A stretch of DNA of 64,000 nucleotides from CBDFHV01 sp965247705 (GTDB lineage Bacteria > Pseudomonadota > Alphaproteobacteria > Rhodospirillales > CAMCUA01), in the NCBI GenBank assembly GCA_965247705.1, contig CBDFHV010000006.1, positions 57,416 to 121,415 on the forward strand, given 5' to 3'. The position numbers were made by a program, and so were the translations under genes. The notes beneath the pieces are model-generated. The model was not told the origin of the DNA and made no database searches. It saw only the letters and a list, made by a program, of their open reading frames with translations. Shown here piece by piece: positions 32,991-41,843 of this stretch. Each line of letters begins with the position of its first letter. Within the stretch, counting starts at the first letter, position 1.

Positions 32991-35144
32991 ATGATTCGCC
33001 AGTACGAGCTTGTGGAACTGGTTCGCGAATATGACCCGCGTGCCGATGAGGACGCGCTGAACCGGGCCTACGTCTTTGCCATGAAAGTCCATGGCACCCA
33101 GACCCGGGCTTCGGGCGACCTATATTTTTCCCACCCCCTCGAGGTCGCGGGCATCCTCGCCGGCTATAAACTCGACAGCGCCTCGATCGTGACCGCGCTA
33201 CTGCACGATACCATCGAGGACACGCGGGCCACCCTCACCGACATCCGCAAGCTGTTCGGCACGGAGATCGCCCGTCTGGTGGACGGGGTCACCAAGCTGA
33301 ACCGTCTGGAACTTCATTCCGAGCAGGCCAAGCAGGCGGAAAATTTTCGCAAGCTTGTCGTCGCCATGTCCGAGGACATCCGCGTTCTGCTGGTGAAGTT
33401 GGCCGACCGCCTCCACAACATGCGGACGCTCGGCCATATCCCGGATCCCGACAAGCGGCGGCGCATTGCCCTTGAAACCATGGAAATCTACGCCCCCCTG
33501 GCCGAACGAATCGGCATGGAGCAGATGAAGAACGAGCTGGAGGACCTGGCCTTCGCCGAACTTCATTCGGATGCCCGGGAGTCGATCCGCACCAGGCTGC
33601 GTCATCTGCGCGAAGAGGGCAGCGACATGGTCCAGGGTATCTGTCAGGAACTGGAAAGCACCCTGGCCAAGGACTACCTGCGGGCCCAGGTCAGCGGCCG
33701 GGAGAAGTCGCCCTATTCCGTCTGGCGCAAGATGCAACGCAAAAGCGTTGGCTTCGAACAATTGGCCGACATCATGGCCATTCGGGTCGTGGTCGGGACC
33801 GTTGAGGATTGCTATCGCGCCCTCGGTCTGCTTCACGGCGCCTATCCCGTCGTTCCCGATCGTTTCAAGGACTACATCAGCACCCCGAAGCCCAATGGAT
33901 ACCGGTCGCTCCATACCTGTGTCATCGGACCCGAGAAGCATCGCATCGAGGTCCAGATCCGCACCCGGGAGTTCCACGAGGTGGCGGAACACGGGGTCGC
34001 CGCCCACTGGCTGTTCAAGCAGGGGGCGGAAAAGACCCACGGCCCCGAGTACCGATGGCTGCGGGAACTGCTGGATATTCTCGAGCACGCGTCCGGCCCC
34101 GAGGAGTTCCTCGAACATACCAAGCTCGAGATGTACCAGGATCAGGTGTTCTGCTTTTCGCCGCGGGGGGATCTGATCGCCCTTCCGGCGGGGGCAACTC
34201 CCGTGGACTTCGCCTACGCGGTCCATTCGGAAGTGGGCGACACCTGTGTCGGGTCCAAGGTCAACGGCCGCCTGGTGCCGCTGCGCACGCGCCTCAACAA
34301 CGGCGACCAGGTGGAGATCCTCAACTCCAAGGCTCAAACCCCGTCGCCCATCTGGGAGCGCTTCGTGGTCACCGGAAAGGCGCGCGCCCGCATCCGCCGG
34401 TTTGTCCGCGCCAAGCAGCGCGAACAGTACGTGGAACTGGGCCGGTCGATCATGCAGCGCGCCTTCGGGGATGCGGGCAAGAAAATGACCAAGAAGGACC
34501 ACAAGGGCGTCCTTGCCGTCTTCAAGGTCGAACTGATCGACGACCTGATGGCACGGGTCGGCGAAGGCCACGTCTCCGGTCGTCATGTGGTGGAGGCCGC
34601 CTATCCGGACACCAAGGTCTCCGCCGACGATCCGAAGGTGGTGCCCATCGAGCGGGCGCGCCGCGCCCATGCTTCGGCAACGACCGTCCCCGCGGTTCCC
34701 ATCAAGGGTCTGATCCCCGGCATGGCGGTGCACTACGCCAGCTGCTGCCATCCGTTGCCTGGCGACCGCATAGTCGGCATCGTGATCACCGGTCGGGGCG
34801 TGACCATCCACACCATCGATTGCGATCAGTTGGAAGCCTTCAACGATCAGCCGGAACGGTGGCTGGACGTGGCTTGGGAGCAGGGCAACGGCGCCGATCA
34901 GGAAGGCCATACGGGCCGTGTCGCCGTAACGGTCGTCAACGAGCCCGGAAGCCTGGGCAACCTGTCCATGGTCATCGCTCAAAACCAGGGCAATATCAGC
35001 AACCTGCGGATCGTCGGCCGGGACCTCGAATTCTTCGACATGATCATCGATATCGAGGTGCGCGACGTCAAACACCTGTCCGACATCATCGCGGCCTTGC
35101 GGGCCACGTCGGTGATCAACACGGTCGATCGCGCGCGGGGCTGA
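32991..35144 (+). CDS. Bifunctional (p)ppGpp synthetase/hydrolase (RelA/SpoT homologue)
   Basis: A 717-residue Rsh protein. The hydrolase HD domain is intact (YFSHPLEVAGILAGYKLDSA, TALLHDTIEDT with the HD pair, LADRLHNMRTL). The synthetase domain shows SPYSVWRKMQRKSVGFEQLA, MAIRVVVGTVEDCY and STPKPNGYRSLHTCV. A TGS domain (about 390-450, QVFCFSPRGDLIALPAGATP), a Cys-containing region (HYASCCHPLPGDRI) and an ACT domain (about 640-710) follow. Because both catalytic sites look complete it should both make and degrade (p)ppGpp, as in other alphaproteobacteria with a single long Rsh. Confidence 0.96.
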   Translation: MIRQYELVELVREYDPRADEDALNRAYVFAMKVHGTQTRASGDLYFSHPLEVAGILAGYKLDSASIVTALLHDTIEDTRATLTDIRKLFGTEIARLVDGVTKLNRLELHSEQAKQAENFRKLVVAMSEDIRVLLVKLADRLHNMRTLGHIPDPDKRRRIALETMEIYAPLAERIGMEQMKNELEDLAFAELHSDARESIRTRLRHLREEGSDMVQGICQELESTLAKDYLRAQVSGREKSPYSVWRKMQRKSVGFEQLADIMAIRVVVGTVEDCYRALGLLHGAYPVVPDRFKDYISTPKPNGYRSLHTCVIGPEKHRIEVQIRTREFHEVAEHGVAAHWLFKQGAEKTHGPEYRWLRELLDILEHASGPEEFLEHTKLEMYQDQVFCFSPRGDLIALPAGATPVDFAYAVHSEVGDTCVGSKVNGRLVPLRTRLNNGDQVEILNSKAQTPSPIWERFVVTGKARARIRRFVRAKQREQYVELGRSIMQRAFGDAGKKMTKKDHKGVLAVFKVELIDDLMARVGEGHVSGRHVVEAAYPDTKVSADDPKVVPIERARRAHASATTVPAVPIKGLIPGMAVHYASCCHPLPGDRIVGIVITGRGVTIHTIDCDQLEAFNDQPERWLDVAWEQGNGADQEGHTGRVAVTVVNEPGSLGNLSMVIAQNQGNISNLRIVGRDLEFFDMIIDIEVRDVKHLSDIIAALRATSVINTVDRARG

Positions 35145-35347
35145 GAGCGGCGATATCTCCGATTGCGAAATCCGATATCGTCCGCCTGGACTTCGTCGGT
35201 CCGTTGACCGATGTTTGGCAGTCTGCCGACGCCCGTTGTCGCCTGGGTGGTGTTTTTTCTATAGTTGGAAGCTGCGGTTCGCGCCGATCGACGGCGCCGG
35301 TCCTATCGACGCGGCCGTCGGTCGCTGGTAACAGGGGAGACCCAAGG

Positions 35348-36103
35348 ATGACGCGCTACTTGCGTTTGGGCGTCAACATCGATCACGTGGCCACCATCCG
35401 CAACGCCCGTGGCGGGGCCAATCCGGATCCCGTGCGGGCAGCGCGGCTGGCGGCCAAGGCCGGGGCCGACGGCATCACCGCACACTTGCGAGAGGATCGA
35501 CGCCACATCTCCGACGACGACATCCTACGCCTGGCCCGCGAGATCGAGCTTCCCCTCAATCTCGAAATGGCGGCGACGGACGAAATGCTGGAGATCGCCC
35601 TGCGCCATCGCCCCCACGCCGCCTGTATCGTCCCCGAGCGACGGGAGGAGCAGACCACCGAGGGCGGCCTCGACGCCGTCGGAGGCCACAACCATCTAGC
35701 CCGCTTCGTGCGCGATCTGACCGAGGCCGGCATTCGCGTGTCCCTGTTCATCGAGCCCGACCGGGCGCAGCTGGACGCCGCCGTTAGCCTGGGCGCGCCG
35801 GTCGTGGAATTGCACGTCGGCGCCTACTGCGAAGCGGAGGGCGCGGAGCGGGATCGCCTGTTCGAGAAAATCGTCGCCGCCGCCGCCCACGCCGAGGCGG
35901 TGGGCCTGGAGTGCCACGCGGGCCATGGCTTGACCTTCGAGACCGTGTCGCCGGTGGCCGCCATTCCGACCATCGTCGAGCTCAACATCGGCCATTTCCT
36001 GGTCGGCGAGGCCATCTTCAGCGGCCTGGAAAGCGCGATCACGCGGATGCGTTCCCTGATGAACAAGGCCCGGGCGGAATCCGGCGGACAGCGGTCCGCG
36101 TGA
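35348..36103 (+). CDS. pdxJ: Pyridoxine 5'-phosphate synthase
   Basis: A 251-residue TIM-barrel enzyme that joins 1-deoxyxylulose 5-phosphate and 3-amino-2-oxopropyl phosphate in vitamin B6 synthesis. Diagnostic segments are RLGVNIDHVATIRNARGG, ITAHLREDRRHISDDD, NLEMAATDEMLEIAL, RVSLFIEPDR and ELNIGHFLVGEAIF. The ATG follows GGGGAGACCCAAGG; a very long upstream in-frame extension through rsh is spurious. The 203-nt gap before it contains a 7-bp inverted repeat (CGATATC/GATATCG near 35151-35180) and no gene. Confidence 0.97.
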   Translation: MTRYLRLGVNIDHVATIRNARGGANPDPVRAARLAAKAGADGITAHLREDRRHISDDDILRLAREIELPLNLEMAATDEMLEIALRHRPHAACIVPERREEQTTEGGLDAVGGHNHLARFVRDLTEAGIRVSLFIEPDRAQLDAAVSLGAPVVELHVGAYCEAEGAERDRLFEKIVAAAAHAEAVGLECHAGHGLTFETVSPVAAIPTIVELNIGHFLVGEAIFSGLESAITRMRSLMNKARAESGGQRSA

Positions 36104-36127
36104 ACGGGAACGGCGCCCTCCCCGGTC

Positions 36128-36532
36128 ATGATCCTTGGCATCGGCACCGATTTGATGGACGTGCGCCGTCTGGAGCGCACGCTGGAGCGCTTTGGCGACC
36201 GCTTCGTGTCGCGAATCTACACGGCGGTGGAGCAGCGTCGCGCCCATCGTCGACCCAAGCCCGTGGCCACCTATGCCATGTGCTACGCCGCCAAGGAAGC
36301 CTGCGCCAAGGCGCTCGGCACCGGCTTTCGGAGCGGTGTCTTCTGGCGGGACATGGGGGTGGACAACGAACCGTCCGGCAAACCCTTTCTGATTCTGACC
36401 GGCGGCGCCCGAACGCGCCTGGAGGCCATCACCCCAAGGGGCATGCGCGCCCAGGTGGACCTCTCCCTCACCGACGAGTATCCAATGGCCCATGCCATGG
36501 TGGTGATCTCAGCGCTGCCTGAATGCCAATGA
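36128..36532 (+). CDS. acpS: Holo-[acyl-carrier-protein] synthase
   Basis: A 134-residue phosphopantetheinyl transferase that activates acyl carrier protein. The metal-binding GIGTDLMDVRRLERTLER and the second motif YAAKEACAKALGTGF are complete, with a C-terminal AHAMVVISAL strand. It lies 24 nt after pdxJ and before lepB, the conserved alphaproteobacterial order. Confidence 0.96.
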   Translation: MILGIGTDLMDVRRLERTLERFGDRFVSRIYTAVEQRRAHRRPKPVATYAMCYAAKEACAKALGTGFRSGVFWRDMGVDNEPSGKPFLILTGGARTRLEAITPRGMRAQVDLSLTDEYPMAHAMVVISALPECQ

Positions 36533-36576
36533 ACTGTCTTTTGTCCGCAATGACAGATGCTTGAAAGAACTTTCTC

Positions 36577-37311
36577 ATGTCGAAAAAGAAAGAAGGTGGG
36601 ATCGGTGAAATTGTGCGCACGGTCGTTTATGCGATGGCCATCGCCCTGTTCGTCCGCACCATCGCCTACGAGCCTTTCAACATTCCATCCGGCTCCATGA
36701 TCCCGACGCTGCTGGTCGGGGACTTCCTGTTCGTTTCTAAATTCTCATACGGCTACAGCCGCCATTCCTTGCCCTGGAGCCTGCCCTTGATCCCGGGGCG
36801 GATCGCCTATGAGGCGCCCGAGCGGGGCGACGTGGCGGTATTCAAGCTGCCCACCGACGGCAGGACCGATTACATCAAGCGGCTTGTCGGCCTGCCCGGC
36901 GACGAGATTCAGGTTCGCAACGGCATTGTTCACATCAATGGCAAGGCCGTGGAGCGGGAGCGGGTAGAGGATTTCATCGTCCGTCACGGCGGCGGCACGG
37001 TGCAGCGTATCCCCCAGTTCGTCGAAACCCTGCCCAATGGGCGCCGCCATCGAATTCTCGAAGCCTCTTCCGACCAGGGGCCGTTCGACAACACGCCCAT
37101 CTACAAGGTTCCCGAAGACCACTATTTCGCCATGGGAGACAATCGGGACAACTCCCGCGACAGCCGCTTTCGGGAGGTGGGGTTCATTCCGATGGAGAAT
37201 CTGGTGGGCCGGGCGGAAGTGCTGTTTTTCTCCATCGACGGCTCGGTCTGGCAATTCTGGCAGTGGCCGACGTCGATCCGCTTTCGTCGGCTCTTCGATT
37301 CGGTCGACTAG
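36577..37311 (+). CDS. lepB: Signal peptidase I
   Basis: A 244-residue inner-membrane protease that removes signal peptides of secreted proteins. One N-terminal membrane segment (about 12-30, TVVYAMAIALFVRTIAYEP) precedes box B with the nucleophile Ser (FNIPSGSMIPTLLVGD); the general-base Lys is in TDYIKRLVGLPGDEI. Box E is present as AMGDNRDNSRDSR. Single-pass architecture is typical of alphaproteobacteria. rnc begins 5 nt after its stop. Confidence 0.97.
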   Translation: MSKKKEGGIGEIVRTVVYAMAIALFVRTIAYEPFNIPSGSMIPTLLVGDFLFVSKFSYGYSRHSLPWSLPLIPGRIAYEAPERGDVAVFKLPTDGRTDYIKRLVGLPGDEIQVRNGIVHINGKAVERERVEDFIVRHGGGTVQRIPQFVETLPNGRRHRILEASSDQGPFDNTPIYKVPEDHYFAMGDNRDNSRDSRFREVGFIPMENLVGRAEVLFFSIDGSVWQFWQWPTSIRFRRLFDSVD

Positions 37312-37315
37312 TCGG

Positions 37316-38005
37316 GTGTCTTCCCCGGATCTCGGCGCGTTGGAGGCGGCCCTCGGCCATTGCTTCGCCGACCGGGCCCTACTGGAGACGGCGCTGGTTC
37401 ACCGAAGTGTCCTCGGTCGCGCGGACGAGGCGCGACAATCCAACGAGCGCCTGGAATTCCTCGGCGACCGGGTTCTGTCCCTTGTGATGGCGGAACTTCT
37501 GTGGCGGCAATTTCCCGACGAACCGGAAGGCGCGCTCGCCCGCCGCCATGCCGTCCTCGTGCAGCGCCAGGCGCTGGCCCGGGTGGCGGAGACGGTGGGG
37601 CTGGGCGATCATGTGTCCCTGTCGGAGGCGGAATCGGCCGCCGGCGGTGGGTCCAACCCGGCCATCCTGGCTGACGCCTGCGAAGCGGTCATCGCGGCTC
37701 TCTACCTGGACGGTGGGCTGGCGGCGGCGGAGCGCTTCATCGAGTCCCGGTGGGCGCCCCTGGTGGCCGAGGACCCGGAGCCCCCGAAGGACCCGAAAAC
37801 CGCCCTTCAGGAATGGGCGCAAGCGCGCGGGCTGGCGTTGCCGGACTACCAGGTGGCGGCGACCGAGGGACCGGCCCATGCGCCCCTGTTCACGGTCACC
37901 GTCGCTGTCGATGGACACCCCCCGGCGCAAGCCGATGGGGCGTCGAAACGGGCCGCCGAGCGTGACGCGGCCGAAGCCCTGCTGTCACGGCTCCAGGTCG
38001 CCTGA
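37316..38005 (+). CDS. rnc: Ribonuclease III
   Basis: A 229-residue double-strand-specific endoribonuclease for rRNA processing. The GTG start is 5 nt after the lepB stop. The catalytic signature is NERLEFLGDRVLSLVMAELL, with downstream acidic residues in ILADACEAVIAALYLDGG, and a C-terminal dsRNA-binding domain (DPKTALQEWAQARGLALPDY to KRAAERDAAEALL). The era start lies 8 nt on. Confidence 0.96.
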   Translation: MSSPDLGALEAALGHCFADRALLETALVHRSVLGRADEARQSNERLEFLGDRVLSLVMAELLWRQFPDEPEGALARRHAVLVQRQALARVAETVGLGDHVSLSEAESAAGGGSNPAILADACEAVIAALYLDGGLAAAERFIESRWAPLVAEDPEPPKDPKTALQEWAQARGLALPDYQVAATEGPAHAPLFTVTVAVDGHPPAQADGASKRAAERDAAEALLSRLQVA

Positions 38006-38012
38006 GGGGCCG

Positions 38013-38915
38013 ATGACCCCGCCGCCATCCCGCTGCGGCTTCGTCGCCATCCTGGGGGCGCCGAACGTCGGCAAATCGACCCTGTTGAACCGGGTGGTGG
38101 GGACCAAGGTCTCCATCGTGTCGCCTAAGGTGCAGACCACGCGGACCCGGGTCCTGGGGATCGTTCTTCGCAGCCGGGCCCAGATGGTGTTTGTCGACAC
38201 CCCCGGTATTTTCGCTCCCCGGCGGCGGTTGGACCGGGCCATGGTGGGCGCCGCCTGGGTCGGCGCGGCGGACGCGGACCGCGTGTTATTGCTGGTCGAC
38301 GCGGTTCGCGGCCTGGACGGGGACACGCGGGCGATTCTCGACCGGCTGAAGAAGACCGGTCGGCCGGTCCTGGCGGCGCTGAACAAGGTGGACGCGATCA
38401 AGAAGCCCGACCTGCTGGCCATGGCCCGGACGTTGGACGAGACGGGGGTCTTCGCCGAGATCTTCATGATCTCGGCCCTCACCGGCGAAGGGGTGGAACC
38501 GCTTCTCGATCACTTGGCGGAAGCCTCGCCCGAAGGCCCGTGGCTGTTTCCGCAAGACCAGATCTCCGACATGCCGGAACGCCTGCTGGCGGCCGAGGTG
38601 ACCCGCGAGAAACTGTACCTCCAGCTTCAGCAGGAACTGCCCTACGCCGCCACCGTGGAGACGGAATCCTGGGTGGAACGCCGCGACGGCAGTGTCCGGG
38701 TCGAGCAGATAATTTACGTCCGCCGCGATAGCCAGAAGGCCATCGTCCTTGGCAAGGGGGGCAGCCGCATCAAGGCCCTCGGCGCCGCCGCGCGGCAGGA
38801 ACTGGAAAGCCTCCTCGGCCGGCGCCTCCATCTGTTCCTGTTCGTCAAGGTGCGCCAGCGCTGGGAGGAAGACCCCGAGCGGTACCGCACCTGGGGGCTG
38901 GACTTCAACGCGTGA
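38013..38915 (+). CDS. era: GTPase Era
   Basis: A 300-residue ribosome-assembly GTPase that binds the 3' end of 16S rRNA. G-motifs: G1 ILGAPNVGKSTLLN, G2 region TTRTRVLGI, G3 FVDTPGIF, G4 ALNKVDAI and G5 ISALTG. The KH domain shows AIVLGKGGSRIKALGAAAR. Length is normal. In related genomes recO usually follows directly; here a three-gene block with a palindromic repeat on each side intervenes. Confidence 0.97.
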   Translation: MTPPPSRCGFVAILGAPNVGKSTLLNRVVGTKVSIVSPKVQTTRTRVLGIVLRSRAQMVFVDTPGIFAPRRRLDRAMVGAAWVGAADADRVLLLVDAVRGLDGDTRAILDRLKKTGRPVLAALNKVDAIKKPDLLAMARTLDETGVFAEIFMISALTGEGVEPLLDHLAEASPEGPWLFPQDQISDMPERLLAAEVTREKLYLQLQQELPYAATVETESWVERRDGSVRVEQIIYVRRDSQKAIVLGKGGSRIKALGAAARQELESLLGRRLHLFLFVKVRQRWEEDPERYRTWGLDFNA

Positions 38916-38964
38916 GGGCGCGGACGTGACCTACCGCCGGTCGAGGTTCCTTCCATCGTCTCGT

Positions 38965-38996
38965 GGTGCGTAGGGGCGGGTCTGAGACCCGCCCGC
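38965..38996 (+). repeat. Palindromic repeat GGGCGGGTCT-G-AGACCCGCCC, copy 1
   Basis: A perfect 10-bp inverted repeat with a 1-nt centre (38974-38994), preceded by GGTGCGTAGG. The same unit, in inverted orientation, occurs just after recO and again beside it. It lies 49 nt after era and could also act as a terminator. Confidence 0.85.
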
Positions 38997-39065
38997 TTTG
39001 GAGCCCGACGGCTGATAGCAGCTTAAACCACGGTTGCATCGGCCGCTAACGGAGCCGTGAATTTC

Positions 39066-39920
39066 ATGAAACCTACCAACACCCTCAACAGCAGAAGGCC
39101 GCCCTTCACCGGCTATGCCTTGGACGAGGACAACCCGGTCCTCGAGACCCTGCTGGCCCATCGCAGCGTCCGCGCTTTCAAGGACGCGCCTGTCCCCGAA
39201 CGGGCCCTGGGGCTGATCCTCGATGCGGCCCAGCGGGCGCCCACATCGAGCAACCTGCAAACCTACAGCATCGTCGCCGTGGACGATCGGGAGATGCTCG
39301 AGCGGGCCTGCGCGCTGTGCGGCAACCAGCGTTTCGTCGCCCAGTGCGGGGTGCTGCTTGTGTTCTGCTCCGATATCTCGCGCCACATTCAAATCTGCGC
39401 CGAGCGCGGCTACGCCTATCGGGGCGATCAGATCAACACCATCCTGGTCGCCCATGGGGACGTCAACCTGTCCTGCCAGAACGCCGCCGTGGCGGCCCAG
39501 TCCATGGGCTTTGGCACCTGCATGCTGGGCAACGTGCGCAACAACCCGGAGGGCATGTCGGACCTATTGGGCCTGCCCAAGTACGTCTACGCCTCCGTCG
39601 GCCTGGCTATCGGCGTCCCGGCCGAGGACATGGGCACCAAGCCCCGCATGCCGCGCAGCATCATGGTCAGCCGCAACCGCTACGACCCGGGTCCGGTGAC
39701 GGAAGCGCTCGCCGTCTACGATGACGAGATGCGCCTGTCCGGCTGCTACGAAGGCCGTCGCGAGCCCCTCAAAGACGTGCCCCCGGACCACGCGGACCCG
39801 GTAGCCGAGGAGGACTACGGCTGGTCGGAACACTCGGCCCGCCGCCTGGGGGGCGAAAACCAGACCGAGCGCCGGGGTCTCGGCGAATTCATGGAGGGCA
39901 AGGGGTTCAGGCGACTTTGA
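39066..39920 (+). CDS. Nitroreductase-family NADPH-dependent flavoprotein (NfsA-like)
   Basis: A 284-residue FMN protein. It shows LLAHRSVRAFKDAPVPERAL (FMN-binding HRS-R motif), LDAAQRAPTSSNLQTYSIVAV, SCQNAAVAAQSMGFGTC and YASVGLAIGVPAEDMGTKP. Layout and length fit the NfsA/FRP group that reduces nitro compounds or flavins. I use the ATG because GGAG lies 11 nt upstream; a GTG three codons earlier is too close to that site. Its 3' end overlaps a convergent racemase gene by 14 nt. Substrate unknown. Confidence 0.88.
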   Translation: MKPTNTLNSRRPPFTGYALDEDNPVLETLLAHRSVRAFKDAPVPERALGLILDAAQRAPTSSNLQTYSIVAVDDREMLERACALCGNQRFVAQCGVLLVFCSDISRHIQICAERGYAYRGDQINTILVAHGDVNLSCQNAAVAAQSMGFGTCMLGNVRNNPEGMSDLLGLPKYVYASVGLAIGVPAEDMGTKPRMPRSIMVSRNRYDPGPVTEALAVYDDEMRLSGCYEGRREPLKDVPPDHADPVAEEDYGWSEHSARRLGGENQTERRGLGEFMEGKGFRRL

Positions 39921-40695
39921 GCCCGCCCCCCCGCTGTTCCAAGGCCCACGCTACCGTCGCCTTGGCCAGGGCCTCGGTGGCGTCGATGCAGTGATCGCGG
40001 ATCAGGGGATCCTCGCCGGTGAAAGCCGCCGGGATCTCGGTGCAGGCGAGCACCACCACCGGGACGCCGCCGTCCAGCAGGGCTTGAAGGCCCGGGCGCA
40101 GCAGGTCGGCGGCCGCGCGCAAGCGGAATTGCTTGACCCGTTTGATTCCGGGCTTGATCCAGCGGTCCATGGCGGCCGCGTCGAGCAGCCGGCAGTCGCA
40201 ACCTTCCCTGGCCAAGCGGTCCTGGAAGATGCGGGATTCCTGGGTCGCCTCGGTGCCGACCAGGCCCAGGGGACCAGGCTTGACGCCGGCCGCCGCCAGG
40301 GCGTCCCGGGTGGCGTCCACAATGTGCAGGAAGGGCACCGGGCAGTCGGCGGTCAGCCGGTCGTACCAGTTGTGGGCCGTGTTGCAGGGCATCACCAGGC
40401 ACTTGGCCCCCGCCGCCTCCAGCATGCGGCGCTCCCGCAGCAGGGCCGGCAGGGGATCGACGCCCTCGCCGCGCAGGATCGGGCCCACCCGGTCGGGGAT
40501 CTGGGGGACGCTGCTGACAATGAGAGGAATGTGGTCCGCATCGACCTGGGCCGGGGTGTGCTCGATCACCTTGCGCATGAAGTCGACGGTGGCCAACGGC
40601 CCCATGCCGCCAAGAACCCCGACGGCGTCCGGTCGGTCCGCGGCGCCCGATGTGGGGAACGCGGATGGCCGGTCTGCGTCCGCCACGACAACCAT
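39907..40695 (-). CDS. Aspartate/glutamate racemase family protein
   Basis: A 262-residue cofactor-independent racemase-fold protein. Both catalytic cysteines are visible: CLVMPCNTAHNWYDRL and VVVLACTEIPAAF. The N-terminal glycine motif is AVGVLGGMGPLATVDFM, and RGEGVDPLPALL follows in the first lobe. It is therefore expected to be active, interconverting L- and D-forms of Asp, Glu or a related acid. It lies 14 nt downstream of a D-cysteine desulfhydrase-type gene on the same strand, suggesting a D-amino-acid theme. Confidence 0.88.
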   Translation of the reverse strand: MVVVADADRPSAFPTSGAADRPDAVGVLGGMGPLATVDFMRKVIEHTPAQVDADHIPLIVSSVPQIPDRVGPILRGEGVDPLPALLRERRMLEAAGAKCLVMPCNTAHNWYDRLTADCPVPFLHIVDATRDALAAAGVKPGPLGLVGTEATQESRIFQDRLAREGCDCRLLDAAAMDRWIKPGIKRVKQFRLRAAADLLRPGLQALLDGGVPVVVLACTEIPAAFTGEDPLIRDHCIDATEALAKATVAWALEQRGGGLKVA

Positions 40696-40709
40696 GACCC
40701 CGAGCGCCC

Positions 40710-41714
40710 TCAGACGTTGGCGAAGGCGGTGCGGTAGCCGAACAGGCCGACGGCGCCGCCGGTGTGCAGGAACACCACGTTCTCGTCCTTGCCGAACACC
40801 TCGCCCTTGCGCACCAGGTCGATCAGTCCGGCCATGCCCTTGCCCGAATAGACCGGGTCGAGGAGGATGCCCTCGTGGCGGGCGGTCAGGGTCATGGCCT
40901 CGACCATGCCGTCGGTCGGCACGCCGTAGCCGCCGCCCACGTAGTCGCCGTTAGCGATCACATCGCTTTTTTCGACGCCCCCCTTCAGGTTCACGAAATC
41001 CGCGGTCGCCTCGACCAGCTTGTAGACCTTTTCCACCTGCTGATCGCCGGGCCGGCGGACACAGATGCCGTAGACCTTGATGCCGCTGTTGATGCCGGAA
41101 AGCCCCGTCACCAGCCCGGCCTGGGTCCCCGCGCTGCCGGTGGCGTGGACCACCCAGTCGATGCGCAGGCCCATGTCATTGGCCTGCCGCACCAGTTCCA
41201 GGGCGACGCTGATGTAGCCCAAGGCGCCGACGGGGTTGGAGCCGCCGCCGGGAATCACATAGGGCTTGGCGTTGCCCCCGCGCAGCCGTTCGGCATGCTT
41301 TTCCAGCTCCGCGTTCATGTCGCTGCCGCCCTCGGCGTGGTGGATCTTGGTGTCGAACAGGCGGTCCAGGAACACGTTGCCACTGTTGTCGTAGTCGTCG
41401 TCCGTGTCCTTGACCCGGTGTTCGAGGATGATCTCGCAGTTCATGCCCAGCTTGCAGGCGGCGGCGGCGGTCTGGCGGCAGTGGTTGGACTGCACGGCGC
41501 CCTCGGTAATCACCGTGTCCGCGCCCTGGGCCTGGGCGTCGGCCATCAGGAATTCCAGCTTGCGGGTCTTGTTGCCGCCGGTGGCGAGACCGGTGCAGTC
41601 GTCCCGCTTGATCCACAGGTTGGGCCCGCCCAAGAGGCGGGTGAGGTTCTCCATGGGCTCCAACGGTGTGGGCGCATGGCACAGGCGGACGCGGGGATAG
41701 CGGGAGAGCTGCAT
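40710..41714 (-). CDS. D-cysteine desulfhydrase / L-cysteate sulfo-lyase type PLP enzyme
   Basis: A 334-residue fold-type II PLP enzyme (ACC deaminase group). The PLP Lys is in CTGLATGGNKTRKLEFL, the substrate Ser-Asn-His motif in VQSNHCRQTAAAACKLG, and the phosphate-binding loop in VHATGSAGTQAGL. Members include D-cysteine desulfhydrase (pyruvate, sulfide, ammonia) and L-cysteate sulfo-lyase (pyruvate, sulfite, ammonia); the sequence alone does not decide. A HTGGAVGLFGY ending is shared by both. It is followed by the racemase and lies between era and recO. Confidence 0.88.
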   Translation of the reverse strand: MQLSRYPRVRLCHAPTPLEPMENLTRLLGGPNLWIKRDDCTGLATGGNKTRKLEFLMADAQAQGADTVITEGAVQSNHCRQTAAAACKLGMNCEIILEHRVKDTDDDYDNSGNVFLDRLFDTKIHHAEGGSDMNAELEKHAERLRGGNAKPYVIPGGGSNPVGALGYISVALELVRQANDMGLRIDWVVHATGSAGTQAGLVTGLSGINSGIKVYGICVRRPGDQQVEKVYKLVEATADFVNLKGGVEKSDVIANGDYVGGGYGVPTDGMVEAMTLTARHEGILLDPVYSGKGMAGLIDLVRKGEVFGKDENVVFLHTGGAVGLFGYRTAFANV

Positions 41715-41843
41715 GGGATGTTCGTTCCTCTGTCTGGCTTCGGCCCGGCGCGGGAAAGGGGAGGCGGTGGCGCGGGCGGGCGCCTAATATGTCACGGAAC
41801 GGACCGAGTCTTCCAGTCACGGGAACGGGGCCCTACCAACGCC

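Noticed and set aside
33198..35075. Minus-strand open frame opposite rsh
   Set aside because: Shadow of a conserved gene; no start context or domain.
33809..35347. Very long N-terminal extension of pdxJ through rsh
   Set aside because: PdxJ homologues start at MTRYLRLGVNIDH, where a ribosome-binding site is present; the extension is in another frame of rsh.
35145..35347. A gene or riboswitch in the 203-nt gap before pdxJ
   Set aside because: Only a short inverted repeat (CGATATC/GATATCG) and a TATAGT hexamer near the middle; neither is convincing alone.
40764..41843. Extension of recO upstream through the PLP enzyme gene
   Set aside because: RecO begins at MEWTDRGIVV; the upstream frame is antisense to a gene with all PLP-enzyme motifs.
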